A stretch of 64,000 bases of DNA, from positions 195,869,689 to 195,933,688 of the forward strand of contig CM061141.1 of NCBI GenBank assembly GCA_030789695.1, given 5' to 3'. Positions 1 through 11,567 of this stretch are shown piece by piece. Every line of letters begins with the position of its first letter. Positions within the stretch are counted from its first letter, which is position 1. Below the pieces are notes generated by a model. The model had not been told where the DNA came from, did no database searches, and saw only the letters and a program-made list of their open reading frames with translations. A program made the position numbers and the translations under genes. Origin of the DNA: Scilla litardierei (lineage: Eukaryota; Streptophyta; Magnoliopsida; Asparagales; Asparagaceae).

Positions 1-422
1 GACGCCTGGTCGACCAAGTGGTCGATCCTTGGGAGGGGGAAGCTGTCCTTCGGACACACCTTGTTGAGGTCGGTGAAGTCGACGCACATGCGCCACTTCC
101 CACTGCCCTTTTTCACCAAGACGACATTGGCGAGCCAGTCCGGATAATCCACCGGCCTGCTAAATTTGGCCTGGAGAAGCCGCTCCACTTCTTCCTGGCT
201 GCCCTCTTCTTCTCTCCTCCGGTGCTCCTCTTCTTCTGCCGGACGGTCAAGACCCCGGGTCCGCATTCAACTTGTGGGAGATTACCGTTGGATCGACCCC
301 TGGCATGTCCTCGGGCGACCAGACAAATATGTCCATGTTCTCTCGGAGGAGGCTGATGAGGGCCGCCCTCAGAGAAGCCGGAAGCTTCGTACCGATGGAG
401 ACAAACTTTCACTCCTCCGCAG

Positions 423-1136
423 TCACGGGCACCACCTCGACTTCCTCAGCGGGCGTTGGCCGCTGGTCACAAAATTCCTCCTTTCGTCAAGGAGGTCGAC
501 CGACAAAGCCTGCTCCGGGCCCTTGTGCTTGGTCGACCCCACGTAGCAGCTTCGGGACAGCTTCTGGTTCCCCCGCACTAGCCCCACCCCTCGCGGAGTT
601 TGGAATTTCACCATCTGGTGGAGAAGGCTGGGGAGCGCTTCAATGGCCGTCATGTATGGCCGCTCAATGATCCCGTTGTATGCCGACACAATGTCGACGA
701 CAACGAATTGTGTCATGCGAGTGACGACCATCAGTTCCTCCCTAAGTGACACCGGCAAGGTGATCACCCCCACAATGGGGACCGAGTGACCAGTGAAACC
801 GACGATGGGCCCCGTGCAAGGCCTCAGGTCTACCTGCTTCAACCCCATCTTCTCAACCGTCGACATAAACAGGATATCGCAAGAGCTACCTGTGTCGATC
901 AGGAGCCGGCTGATGATGGCCGTCCCGATCTGAGCTTCGATGACGATGGCATCGTCGTGTGGAAGCTCGACTCCTTCCAGGTCCTCGTCGGTAAAGGTGA
1001 TGAGGGGCCGCGTCACTCTTCTCCGCTTCGCCTCGCTGCCGAGGCCCGTCGCCATCACATGTCGGGCATATGCCTTCCTACTTGGCGATGACGCTCCTCC
1101 AGAGGACGGTCCACCGCATATCACATCTATGCGCAT
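423..1136 (-). pseudogene. Tat-type aspartic protease
   Basis: This is the pol protease that would cleave the Gag-Pol polyprotein. The active-site motif LLIDTGSSCDI is intact, followed by the GFTGHS and QFVVVD strands typical of plant gypsy proteases. The 3' end is frameshifted: an AAA run here corresponds to AAAA in the copy at 31233-32240, so the last residues read ERRNF instead of EKEEF. Reverse transcriptase would follow at 1-280 but is cut by the window start. Only the region around the DLNKVCPKDSFPLPRID motif is visible there, on the minus strand. Confidence 0.8.
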
Positions 1137-1220
1137 GACCGGCTTTGGCTGGCGGGGCTCCTCTCGCTCGTCACGTGGGGGCGGATCTGCTCTTTGCGCC
1201 CTTCGCGTGGTTCTATCCTC

Positions 1221-2812
1221 TCAGACCAGTCTTCTGCCCTCGACGAAACCCCTGAGGTGACCCGCCTGGATCAGCCGCTCGATCTCCCTCTTGAGGGTGA
1301 AGCAGTCGTCTGTGTCATGGCAGTGGTCCCGGTGATATCGACAATATTTCCGGAGATCTCGCCGCGCCGGGTCCGATCTCATCTCCCTGGGCGGCTCCGG
1401 CAACAGTCCAGCCGTCGTCGCTACGGCCAACACCTCTATCATGGGGGTGTTAAGCTGCTTGTAGTGGGCCTGCAGGGGTCACTCCAGCCTTGGGATCGCT
1501 TGGGCAGGCTCCCGGGTGGGGCGAACTCTCGCACTGGCCCTGGGCGATCTTGCGGACGACGGCCCCCTGGGTCGCGCCTGGCCTGAGTCGGGGGTCCGTC
1601 TTCTTGCCTCGGCCTTGGATAAGACCGCGGATCGCCCTGGGGCAGCTTCGCCGGGGCGGCCAGTTTCTTCCCGCCGAGAGTTTCCTCACTCAGCGCGTAC
1701 CTCTCCACCTGAGCGATCAGCGCGTCGTAGTCGGCGGGCGGGTCTCGGAGCAGGGATTTATGGAGGCTCCGATTCTGCAGTCCCATCTTGAAGGCCAGCA
1801 TGAGCACTTCATCACCGCAGGCCACCACCGCCCGTCTTTCGTCCTGAAAGCGGTGCAGGTACTTTCCAGTTCTCTCTCCTTCCCCTTGGACTATCGTGCT
1901 GAGGTAGTCCAAGGGCTTCTTCTTTACGCGCCCAGCCCGGAACTCTTGGCAGAACTTGTGGGATAGTTCGCCGAAGCTCCCAATGGATCTCGCCGGCAAG
2001 CCATAGTACCACTCCAGCGTCGTATCCCGCAGGCTCTACAAGAAAAGTCGGCACAGGAACGCGTCATCCACATCCTACGCCTCTATCGCCCCCCGGTACT
2101 ATTGTACGTGCGAGAGGGGGTCGCCTCTTCCGCCGTAGGTGGCCAGATGGGGGACCTTGAACATTACGGGTCTTGGGGCTGACGTGATCCACCGTGCCAA
2201 CGGCGTGGCCTCCTCGGGGTAAGCGGGGCGATCTGGCTCGCGTCCTCTCCGCCACTCCGGGGTTTCCCTCCTGTCCCGCCTCGGCTGCCGCCGGTCATCA
2301 TGCCCCGGGGAATTGCGAAGCGGTCGCCGAGGAGGACTCCTTCCTCGTGATGGGGACTCGACGGGCGACGGGCTACGGTCATTCTAGTGTCGCTGACCTA
2401 CAGCCGTCGCCTCCGGGATCTCTCTCCGCTCCTGATTCTCCCTTAGGAGCCTTTCACCCTCTGCGGCAAGGAAGCGGAGTTGTTGATGAACGACTTCCTT
2501 GTCCAGACGATCTGGGGAGAGATGCCGACGGGGCGGACTTTGTCCCTGTGGTGGGGACTTGGCGAGCGGCGGGCTGCGCTCGTTCATGTGTCACCGGCAC
2601 GTCGCCGACGCCTCCGGGATCTCCCGGTTCTCCTCATTCTCCCTCCGGAGCCTTTCACGTTCTGCGATAATGAAGCGGAGCTGGCGTCGGGCGGTCTCTT
2701 CGTCGATGAGGATTTGTCGGGCGGATTCGGCCGCTTCGTCCAGATGCCTCTGTGCGGCCGCCGCTTCCTCCTGGCGCCTTCGCAGCCACACGATCTCCAT
2801 TTCTTCCTCCAA
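1221..2812 (-). pseudogene. gag: Tat-type gag, broken into several frames
   Basis: Gag forms the nucleocapsid of the retrotransposon particle in the cytoplasm. Three parts are visible. An N-terminal charged coiled-coil segment rich in E, R and Q lies at 2591-2812. The core retrotransposon gag domain lies at 1439-1999 and includes the stretch FGELSHKFCQEF and a run ending RYALSEE. A Cys/His-rich tail (C-x3-H-x3-C-x5-C spacing, around KYCRYHRDHCHD) lies at 1221-1442. The parts sit in different frames separated by stops and indels, as in the sister copy, so some lesions predate the split of the two copies. Confidence 0.8.
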
Positions 2813-2907
2813 GAGTTTCTGTTGGGCCGCAATCTACTCAGCGAGCCCTTTGTCTCCCATTTCTTCGACGAACTGAGGGTGAAGATTCCGCCTCAATTCG
2901 GGGTACC

Positions 2908-3740
2908 ACTTTTTCACCCACCCTGGGTGAAGTCCGCCTCCTTAGCGTCCTACGGTTTACACGGGTTTCCAAACATGAGAATGAATAACTTAAAGTAATT
3001 GTCTTTTAATTATAATTATTGTTATCCCATGGTTACTTGTTTCGCTGTTAAGTTAATGTTGTTAACTCATGCTGACCCATTCCATTGTTTATTATAAATG
3101 TCTAGTACTTGCATGTTATTATGTTCTCCCACTTACCTTCAGCACTTGCATGTTATAACATGGTTACTTATGCATGTTCACAAGTTCTTCTTTGATGCTT
3201 ATACATCGTGTTGTGATTACTTTTATGTCCTGAGAGCTTTACTTGTTAGACCACCCTCCCTAGATAGGTAGACCAGTTCTAAAACTGGGTTCTACTAGAG
3301 TGTTAGGAGTTTCTGATGGGTCACGCGTTGACGTGTCCCCGTTGACTTTCAGGTCATGTGAGTTGGAGGTTGGAGATAGCGGCTGGAGCTTTGGAGTTGG
3401 TGATCTGTTGTAGTATTGGGTGGTGAGGGATATGATGAGAGACTTGTACTTTTGGTGTTTCTTTTCGGGTGGACCTTTGTACTTAGAGTCGTGAAAATGA
3501 AGATGTTGGTGTATGTATAAGATGTATCAATGTATCAATAAAATGGAATATTGTACTTTTGTTATTTTCTCATTGTTTTATCTGTGATGGAGCCTTACTC
3601 GTACTTCCCAGCGCGTGCGTAGTGACCTGCAGAGTTCTTTTACTTTCTTTCCTTCTCTCTTTCTTCGTAACACTCGCCTCTTCGGGAATACCCGATACAG
3701 ATTCGTACTTATCGGGTATCCTGGAGATCGGGTCGTTACA
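2908..3740 (+). mobile_element. 3' part of an LTR (element X), plus strand
   Basis: The segment ends in GGGTCGTTACA at 3740, the usual terminus of Tekay-like plant gypsy LTRs. It carries an AATAAA-type poly(A) signal near 3537 in the plus direction, as expected for the R/U5 part of an LTR. It is cut on the left by the Tat fragment near 2907. Immediately after the terminus comes GGCAG, the same five bases that precede the LTR start at 9716. No coding capacity is visible. Confidence 0.6.
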
Positions 3741-3745
3741 GGCAG

Positions 3746-4312
3746 GACCTAAGGTTATATTTTTTTTATAAACAAAAAGTAGAGGCTGCGGTTGTATAGG
3801 CCTTGGGTTCTAGGGTTCTAATAATAGGAAGTAGGCCTAAGTCATTGCACATGGGGTGCGGCTGAGTCCTAGGTCTAGGTTATAATTAAATAACAACATA
3901 TGTGATGTAGGGGCCTTAGGGTTTAATGATAAAATTAAAAGGAAAAAAAATAATAGGAAGGATAGTGATTAAATAGGTTAATTAGGAAAAATAATTTATT
4001 AGGAAAAGAAAGTAAATAAGATTTAATACAATGAAGATCATGGCCATTCAATCTGTTTAATGAGTTTTATAAAGGAAAATCTTCATTTGACTATTAAAGA
4101 TTTAAAAGATTTCGAAATTAGATTTGAATTTTGAAAGTTCAAAAAGAAACAAACAATTCAAATGAGACACACACCAAATAATAATAATAATAATAACAAT
4201 AATAAAAACTTAACTAAGTAGCTTGATATAATGATAGCATCAAATAGTATGAGAAGTAGGCAAAACACTAGAAAAATACAGATAATAACACCGATAAGAA
4301 CCGGTCGTTACA
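3746..4312 (-). repeat. U3 part of the Y element's 3' LTR
   Basis: Minus-strand LTR start (TGTAACGACC at 4312) running left to 3746, where element X interrupts it. The left end contains repeated GGCTGCGG and CTAGGGTT-type motifs that continue the pattern seen at 9560-9710. This supports the view that the two segments are parts of the same LTR sequence. Confidence 0.6.
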
Positions 4313-7066
4313 TCCTACCCACCTTAAAGAAAATTCCGCCCTCGGAATTCCCTAACAAACACAGGTCAGGGAACAGGTTGGGGTAACGCTCTATCGTCTC
4401 ATCTTCCAATGCCTACACCATAAACAACCACCATGGCATATCCAAATAGTATTTCTATTATTCGTATCGATACCAAATGTATTACCATATATCTTATACA
4501 CCCACAATCTATAGTGATATAGTACCACATGTCACTTAGACATACCACTAATGCAAAATACAATCATTCTTAGTCAATTAACATTTCAATCGTACAACTA
4601 CTTTTACATACCGCATATCACCATATACACACATAATAATACAAATCACTACACGTATATACATGCACGTAATACATTACACCACACACAGATTTATACA
4701 AGCCTTACTCCTAGCACTAGGGTCATCGTAATCTACCCACCTTAGGATCAAGTCCGTCTCCTGACTTCCTTAAATAGGCCGACGTAGAGGTGGCGGACTT
4801 AGACACTAAAGTCGTTCTATCCTGGACACACATACATTATAAAGAAACCATATACATCCATATACACTCACTTAATCATATAGCACACACTTTCAAATTC
4901 CCATACATATATCAATTTCACATACGTATACATACGTACTCACACTACTCCACTCTTATCTCGCATCTATATAGGTCACATATACCCTCACCGGCATACA
5001 CAACCATGGTAATCTACATAGGTAAGTATACTATTTCATACATTCACATATACGTAGTCGCAAACATATGACTATACATACTTCCTGGTATACACATGCT
5101 CATACATCATCCCGTAGGGGTAATATTATAATCTTACTATACATAAAACACACTTATCCATCCAATATACGTATATACATACATACCTATAACTAACCAC
5201 ATACATATATCCACACGAGCATACGCCAGACATATAAATCACACAATAAATCTGCACACACAACTTCATGCACACCTGTCATCATACACCTAACTTGCAT
5301 AACACTGTATTAGCATATAATTACAACCATTAACAAGTACGACTAAGGTACATATACTCTTAGTAACTAGCCAATACTAAATCTAACACGCACGGTTATT
5401 CCTATAGTGATATAGCTAATCGCTTGCCTAAGTATACATATAACACTTACTAATCTATACTCAACTATATACATATATCACACATTATCGTACACACACA
5501 TACCACACGGTAGATAATCACACTATACTAATATACTAAGGGTAAGCTCACTCATACATGGGTGGTATATAGAGATTAGCATGTGCGGGTCCACATTCAC
5601 TATCTATATACATGCACCATATCAACACCACAATCAATGCTAATGGTCATTATACTTAGACTAAAGCTGACATAAGTAATGGTAACTAAGGGATAGGGTA
5701 GGATTCAAAGTTGAATGTTGCAACGAATATAAGCTGTGATGGAGGGTTCCGAATGTGACATGGGTAAGAGGTCAGCTGGTTGGGTGACATAAAATATTTA
5801 TGAACCAAGGGTAAGAAGATAAGGATGTGTGTGAAAATAATAACATCGTAAAATAGCGAACATATGGTATAAATTAAAATGTAAAATGTGATTAGTCAAA
5901 TATTAGGTGAAGAGTAATACGTGCCTAGTGATGTGGTGCTTGTTTTGCAAATGGAAATGGGTTTAAAAAAATGTGAAGGCAATGATTTTTGAAACTGACA
6001 CACAAGATTTTGAAGTTCTATTTAACTTAGTAAGGTATATATATATATTTTAAAACTATATAGGAATGACTGTTTTTGAAATATGTTGGTAAGAAAAGAT
6101 GATATTTTGAACTAGCAAAATAGAAATAAAGGTTTTTTATATAGAGAAAGTTCATTACATGAGGAAAATAGAGTGGCTATACAAGGTTATGCAAATTAGA
6201 AGTGCGGAGAATGTATGTTGGAAAATTGCTGTAAGATGGTAACTAAGGATCGTGTCGGAAAAGTTCCATAATCAAGGTTGGGTTTAAGTCGACCGAAGTG
6301 TAGAAAAGCTAAGTGAAATTTTCGAAAGAATTTTAAACTTAGCGAAGAATTCAAATAATGGAATATCGAAAAACACTTTTGGAAGTCCCGGGATCTGTAA
6401 TGGGGAGGTTCAAGGTTAAAGATGGCGGATCTGAAGAGTTTATGTGAATCGAGGACAAGGATCTGGTTCGACGATTGAAACGTAAGTACGATTAAGAAGT
6501 ACTCCGTGGATACGCTACGATGGCTTCCTACGATCGCTAACACGGAAGTGTAGTGATCGGAAAAGTAAATTCGGGGGAAAATAATCATTGATCGACTAAG
6601 GTTTAGCACTAAGGTTCGTCAAAGAACTAGACTGTGATAGGGAAGCCGAGGTGGTGGTTCATAGAGGATCAAGGTCGGGATCTTATGGGTCTGGGATGTC
6701 TTACGTCTCGAAGTCTACTCATTGCAGGCGTCTCAGGTTCAATTGGCTTGGCGACGATCGCTACGGTCAGTTGGGCCCTAGATTCGATAAATCTAAGCGA
6801 ACGACTAATGAAGCTAATACGATCAGAGAATAGCTAGGGTGACTCCTAAGATTATAATACGAAGTTGCGGCAAGGTGTCTAACTAATGAGCACGAGCATC
6901 TAACTAACTCTTCCTATCATCCTGACATTGGGTTCCTATCGTGCCGAGACAAGGCGTTCGAGTAATTTCGCGTACGAACTAATTCTGGACGTTTTGGCTA
7001 ATGAAAAGTGTTCTCATTGTTCTGAATTTCGCAGTTGCATGACTTGCATGGGCCACCACTAAAACC
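4313..7066 (-). other. Internal region of Y, no genes, part strongly G-poor
   Basis: From about 4390 to 5640 the plus strand is made mostly of A, C and T with few G, in loose CATA/TACACA runs that look like low-complexity sequence. A second block resembling the polypurine-tract region (ACCCACCTTA) occurs near 4738, suggesting a local duplication. From 5650 to 7066 the sequence is ordinary AT-rich DNA with no recognisable protein. Open frames here are short and have no motif. Confidence 0.5.
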
Positions 7067-9715
7067 TGTAACGCCCCGCTTCCCAAAAGACACCGGAAGC
7101 GAGAGCGTTACACGGCCCGCTTGAACTGGAGCGGTGAAGCTCAAGTCCAATAAGCGTCTGTGATAAAAACACAGAAGAGGTCCTTGCATTTGTGTATCAG
7201 AACAATCAGAACATTCAAAGGTAAATGCCACATCCAGATATATAATGCGTACACGAAATTACAAGACAAGCCACAGCAGGGCCAAAAAGAACTACAACAA
7301 CACACTAATCCTACTACAAGGAACTAAACTAAAACTCAAGCAGTGACGAAGGCCCTAGTCTTCCGCAGAAAGCGGCTCGGCGTCTACGACCAACTCTGGC
7401 TCTCCGAGCCAGGCGTCACGTACGAATCCTCCGGGTACTCAAGTGCTGAATCTGACATACATCCACAAACAATGAATGTATGTCAGCAAGGTCTGCAAGG
7501 AAAGATTAGCATCCCAAGGAAAGATGTATAAATAATATGAATTTAAGAAGCAATAATAATATTTTAAGGGAACGACTTGCAGCAATTTAACATCTACAAT
7601 TTTAGAAACAGAAATGAACAATCCTAGCATGTAGTTCTAGACGGTTGCAAGTTTAAAAGTTAAGATTTCACTGAGTTCAATAGCATTTAAATTTTCAAGA
7701 TGACCAAGTTTGCGTTGCAATGTCCATGTCAAGAATTCACATCTAATCTAGGGTTCTCGCCTTTAGGTCGTGATGAGAAGGTCGTTCCTCTCACGGGGGC
7801 TTACCGTGATTGACACTAACCCACCGCGTCGGGTGGTGCTCTTGAGGAGAGTACCTTTCATACGCCCAGTGGCCGCTCAACCTTAACCCCACCCAAAAGT
7901 TTGCCGGAACACGAGCCGGCCTAGTCGACTCACACGACATCACGAATCACGAGTTCGCCTTTGAGGCGCACGATTTCACGATGTCACTCTCGTTAATGTC
8001 CAAGCAAGATATTCATTCATTTCCAGTTTTCAATGTTTCATAGTGCACAACATTTACAAAAAATTGAAGGGATGTCGAGATGAGTTACTGGTTACAGGAA
8101 ACAATGTTCTCTGCTAATGTCCAAAGTTGAAACTTATCGAGTTGTATGTCAAAATGTCACATTCTTAGTCTAAAACATTCTCATGTGCCGTTATACGCGC
8201 GGTTTTTAAGGTATACGCATTAAAGTAAAGAAAATGACACAAATATTCACCAACTTCAAAAATTCATATTTAAGTGCACACTTGCCTGATTTGACGATTC
8301 GGATATTCAAGCGGACGTACCAAGGGGCGTGAAGTATCTGTGCCAACGGATACGCGATATCAATCTTAAAGAATTAAACATAAATTCTAACTTATTACGT
8401 GCACCAATCTCTTATTACTGGTTTAATAACATGTCGTATTTTTAACTAACAAGTCGATACTGATACGAAGGATGCAAATGTGATATTAATAGTATTTACA
8501 TCAATAAGATAATCCCTAACTTACAGAAAATGTCAACTGTTAACTAAACTACAAGGAAAACTAATTATTTAACTAACTTATTAACGATTTAAACTGTCAT
8601 GCAAACTTACTGGTAACATTTTTTTAAAGATCCAACAACTTGGTATAACACTGACTAATTGTGATAGTATAAAAATAATGGATTTCTTAGAGTTCTGTGT
8701 ACGTAAACCCACAGTATTTCATAACTTATATAAATGATATGTAATAGCATGCAGTAACCAAAGTGTAGCATCTTACAGTACTCTAACATATAATAACATT
8801 ACACTAGCATGTTCACTCTTGTGAGGTACTGTTGCTATAAGAGAAGCAATTTTTCATTATTTAAGCCACTTACAGTTTTCGAAGGAGGAGGCACGGCTAC
8901 GGCGTCGGGACGAGGTGGCTCACGGTGTTTCCCAGCGGCGAGTCGTAGAGGGGGTTGTCGGTGTTGGCGTGAAGCGGACGGCGCGGTCGGGCAAGCGGTG
9001 GTGTTGACAGAGATCTGGGGTGTCGTCGGCTACCGTGGTTGAGGGAGGAAGACGGTGGAGGTCAGTCGGAGGGGTGAGGACTGCGCGATGGCTGACCGTG
9101 GCAGGAGGGGCTGCGGACCGTCGGATCTGGGCGTGAAGAGTGGGGATGGTGCTGTGAGCTGTCGGTGCTTCTGGGTGGTGGTGGAAGGGGTGCGCGCGGC
9201 TCTTCTCGGTGGCCTGGAGTTGCTGTGGACGGAGGAAGCGCCGGCCGCGGGTGTGTGGGCTGCCGGCGAGGGAGGAAGGAGGCCGACGTTGGCTTGCGTG
9301 GGGGAAAACAATGGCAGCGGCTGCGTTTTGGCCCTAGCGTGGAGGAGTGGAGCACAGGGTTATGGCTGAGGGAAGAAATGAAGCCTAGGTTTATAATGTA
9401 GTATAGGGAGGCGGCTGAGCTGCGATTGAAAGGAGAAGAAAAGAATAGACCTAGGGTTTGTAGGTTCCTATAGTGTTTCTATTTATATGTTAACTAGGTT
9501 TGGGGTTGGGGGAAATCAGCACGTGAACTTGGCCTAGGTTAGTTATGTAGAGGATGTTGCGGCTGAGCTTGGAAAACTAAGGAGTATAGGGTTTGTTATA
9601 GAGCTAGGGTCTAATATTAGATATAGGCTGCGGCTATGGGGCCTTGGGGTTTTTATTAAAAGAGAAGCTAGGTTTTTTTATAAGAGTAGCCTTAGGGTTT
9701 GTTAGGCTGCGGCAG
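7067..9715 (-). repeat. R/U5 and part of U3 of the Y element's 5' LTR
   Basis: The LTR end is TGTAACGCCCCG on the plus strand at 7067. The segment 7350-7460 resembles, on the minus strand, the region before the end of the Tekay-like LTR at 38030-40441. The GC-rich block 8880-9370, read on the minus strand, looks like an untranslated leader downstream of a promoter. A TATA-like motif (TATAAATAG on the minus strand) lies near 9480. Open frames in this block have no protein signature. Confidence 0.55.
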
Positions 9716-10030
9716 TGTAATGACCCTACTTTTCATATACGCGTATTTGTACGTATTTTTGACATAGATACGTCCGTATATTTTTGGGAAGTAAGCCCAT
9801 ATTTTTCTTTTAATTATTTGATGTAGGAATTTATTTTAAAAGATTTTAAACTCATTACTTGAATTTAGTAAATGAGAGTATTTGGAGAAATACATGTATT
9901 TGGAGTGTATGAAGTATTTCTTCAAGTATTTTTAATTTCTTAAAATACAAAAATCCACATTTTTATTACCATGACAACACATCCTATTAGGTGTCATGTT
10001 TTTAGTTAATTAGAGACACATGGCTTAGTA
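9716..10030 (+). mobile_element. 5' end of an LTR (element X), plus strand
   Basis: Starts TGTAATGACCC at 9716, directly after GGCAG. With the end piece at 2908-3740 it would give an LTR with near-palindromic termini (TGTAAYGACCC and GGGTCGTTACA). It is cut off on the right by the SIRE-like copia around 10030. The right boundary is approximate. Confidence 0.5.
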
Positions 10031-11069
10031 GGTGTAAGAAGGAGAGGGATTTGGGGATTCCTAAAACCTTTGGGTATACCTGTATCACTTGGAACAAATT
10101 CAACAATTTGTTAGAAGTGTTAGTCTCAACAATAGAATCATTAATCTTAACATTATTTAGAGAATCACAAAGAATATCTACATTATCATCATCAACATGA
10201 GGAAAATCAAAATCTTCATAAAAAGATACATGAAGTGATTCCTCAATCGTTGAAGAAGTTTTGTTGTATATCCGGTAGGCTTTGCTATGTGTGGAATATC
10301 CAACAAAAATTCCTTCATCGGATCTTGGCTCAAATTTGTCTAAATTACCAAAGGTGTTCTTTATAAAACATTTTGAACCAAAAACACGAAAATATTTTAC
10401 TTGAGGCTTTTTATCATAAAACAACTCAAAACAAGTTTTGTTCGTTCGGGGTCTCACTAGGATCCTATTGAGCACATAACATGCCGTGTGTACCGCTTCT
10501 GCCCAAAATTATAGTCCTAAATGACTATCATGGAGCATAGTGCGAGCACACTCAATAAGAGTCCTATTCTTTCTTTCTACAACACCATTTTCTGGTGGTG
10601 CACGAGGAAAGGAAAAGTTATGAGTTATCCCGGAGTCATCACAAAACTTAGTAAAAGACTCATTCTCAAATTATCCTCCATGATCACTACGAATAGTGAT
10701 AATGGTGGATCCTAAAAGATTCTGAATCTTCTTTGCAAATTTGGTAAACTCTTCATATGCTTCATTCTTATTAGTTAAGAATGAAACCCAAGTAAATCTA
10801 GAAAAGTAGTCAACGACAACTAATCCATAATGAGCATTACCTAAAGAAGCGATTCTAGTTGGCCCAAATAAATCAAGATGAAGAAGTGCTAGGGGCCTCT
10901 TAGAAGTAATCCCTTCTTTAAGCTTAAATGAAGATTTACTTAGTTTACCTCTTTGACATGAATCACAAAAGTTTTTCTTATTAAAAACAATCTTAGGAAA
11001 ATCTTTGACTAGATCATGCTTAGCTAACTTATATAAGTGCTTGAAGTGAACATGACCAAAACGGCGATG
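10002..11069 (-). pseudogene. SIRE-like copia integrase, decayed
   Basis: Read on the minus strand this holds the integrase of a Ty1/copia element. Visible are the HRRFGH start of the zinc-binding region with a later C-x2-C (CDSCQRG), the catalytic-core motif HLDLFGP, the RSDHGG motif and the NGVVERKNR motif with the catalytic Glu. The C-terminal VFGSKCF and GIFVGYS stretches also remain. In-frame stops replace a Glu after RSDHGG (10671-10673), an aromatic residue before FWAEAV (10509-10511) and the Trp before HRRFGH (11070-11072). No reverse transcriptase follows: the element is truncated at about 10030. Confidence 0.82.
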
Positions 11070-11460
11070 CTATAATAGTTGTTCACTTGTGTTAGCAACT
11101 AAGCAATGTTCTATGGTTTTAGACAAGCTCAAATAATAAATATTTTTACGCCTAATACCGGAAAATAAAACATTTGAATCACAATCAACAATAGTACACA
11201 ATCCTTCTCCAAAGTTAACCTTGTAACCTTTGTCACAAAGTTGACTAATGGAAATGAGATTGTGACACAAACCACTAACAAGATAAACATTAGTAATTAA
11301 GGGTTTTGAATGATTACCAACGATACCTACTCCAATGATGGTTACCTTTTGATTACCTCCAAAAGTGACCATTGCACCATCCTTGATGCTAATCACTTCG
11401 GAGAGCAATGAGGGATCTCCCGTCATATGTTTGGAGCAACCGCTCTCAGGAATCCATCCT
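11070..11460 (-). pseudogene. Copia protease C-part and GAG-pre-integrase
   Basis: The stretch WIPESGCSKHMTGD marks the protease active site of the SIRE-type copia family, which usually reads D-S-G-C. Here the catalytic Asp position is Glu, which one base change could explain. The region continues with GLCHNLISISQLCDKG, typical of the segment between protease and integrase, and ends at a stop where a Trp codon is expected. The frame is open over about 118 residues. Confidence 0.75.
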
Positions 11461-11567
11461 TTCCATTTAGAGCTAATAAGACATTTATTGCTCTTCTTCT
11501 TTCTCTTGGGTACCTATATAATATACCATAAGCTTATGGTACCCAATGTTTGTTGGGTCCAAGGGGA

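Larger units (their letters stand above)
1..2907 (-). mobile_element. Truncated Tat-type Ty3/gypsy element, minus strand
   Basis: This is an inverted, highly similar copy of the element at 29700-32670. Read on the minus strand it runs from the N-terminal part of gag, through the gag core and protease, to the first motifs of reverse transcriptase, where the window begins. The gag-proximal end stops near 2907: similarity to the other copy ends shortly after a deletion of about 16 bp flanked by CCCG. No 5' LTR or primer site follows; LTR-like sequence of another family (X) begins instead. The coding frame is interrupted several times, so the copy is dead. Confidence is high for family and orientation, and moderate for the exact 2907 boundary. 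Confidence 0.88.
3741..9715 (-). mobile_element. Non-autonomous Tekay-like LTR element (Y), minus strand
   Basis: On the minus strand the 3' LTR starts at 4312 (TGTAACGACCGG). It is preceded by a polypurine tract (AAGGTGGGTAGGA) and by a block, GGAATTCCGAGGGCGGAA, of the same kind that precedes the Tekay-like LTR at 38030. The 5' LTR ends at 7067 (GGGAAGCGGGGCGTTACA), the same terminal type as 40424-40441. The internal region is about 2.75 kb and shows no gag or pol motifs on either strand. Both LTRs are interrupted at GGCAG (3741-3745 and 9711-9715). Joining the two LTR parts gives an LTR of about 3.2 kb. No primer-binding site was recognised next to 7067. Confidence 0.65.

Noticed and set aside
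4551..5071. Two Thr/His/Tyr-rich frames in the G-poor block
   Set aside because: A consequence of base composition. No motif, and inside a non-coding LTR element.
9055..9401. Several overlapping GC-rich frames on both strands
   Set aside because: They lie in the leader part of the Y LTR, have no motif and occur in all frames, as expected for GC-rich DNA.
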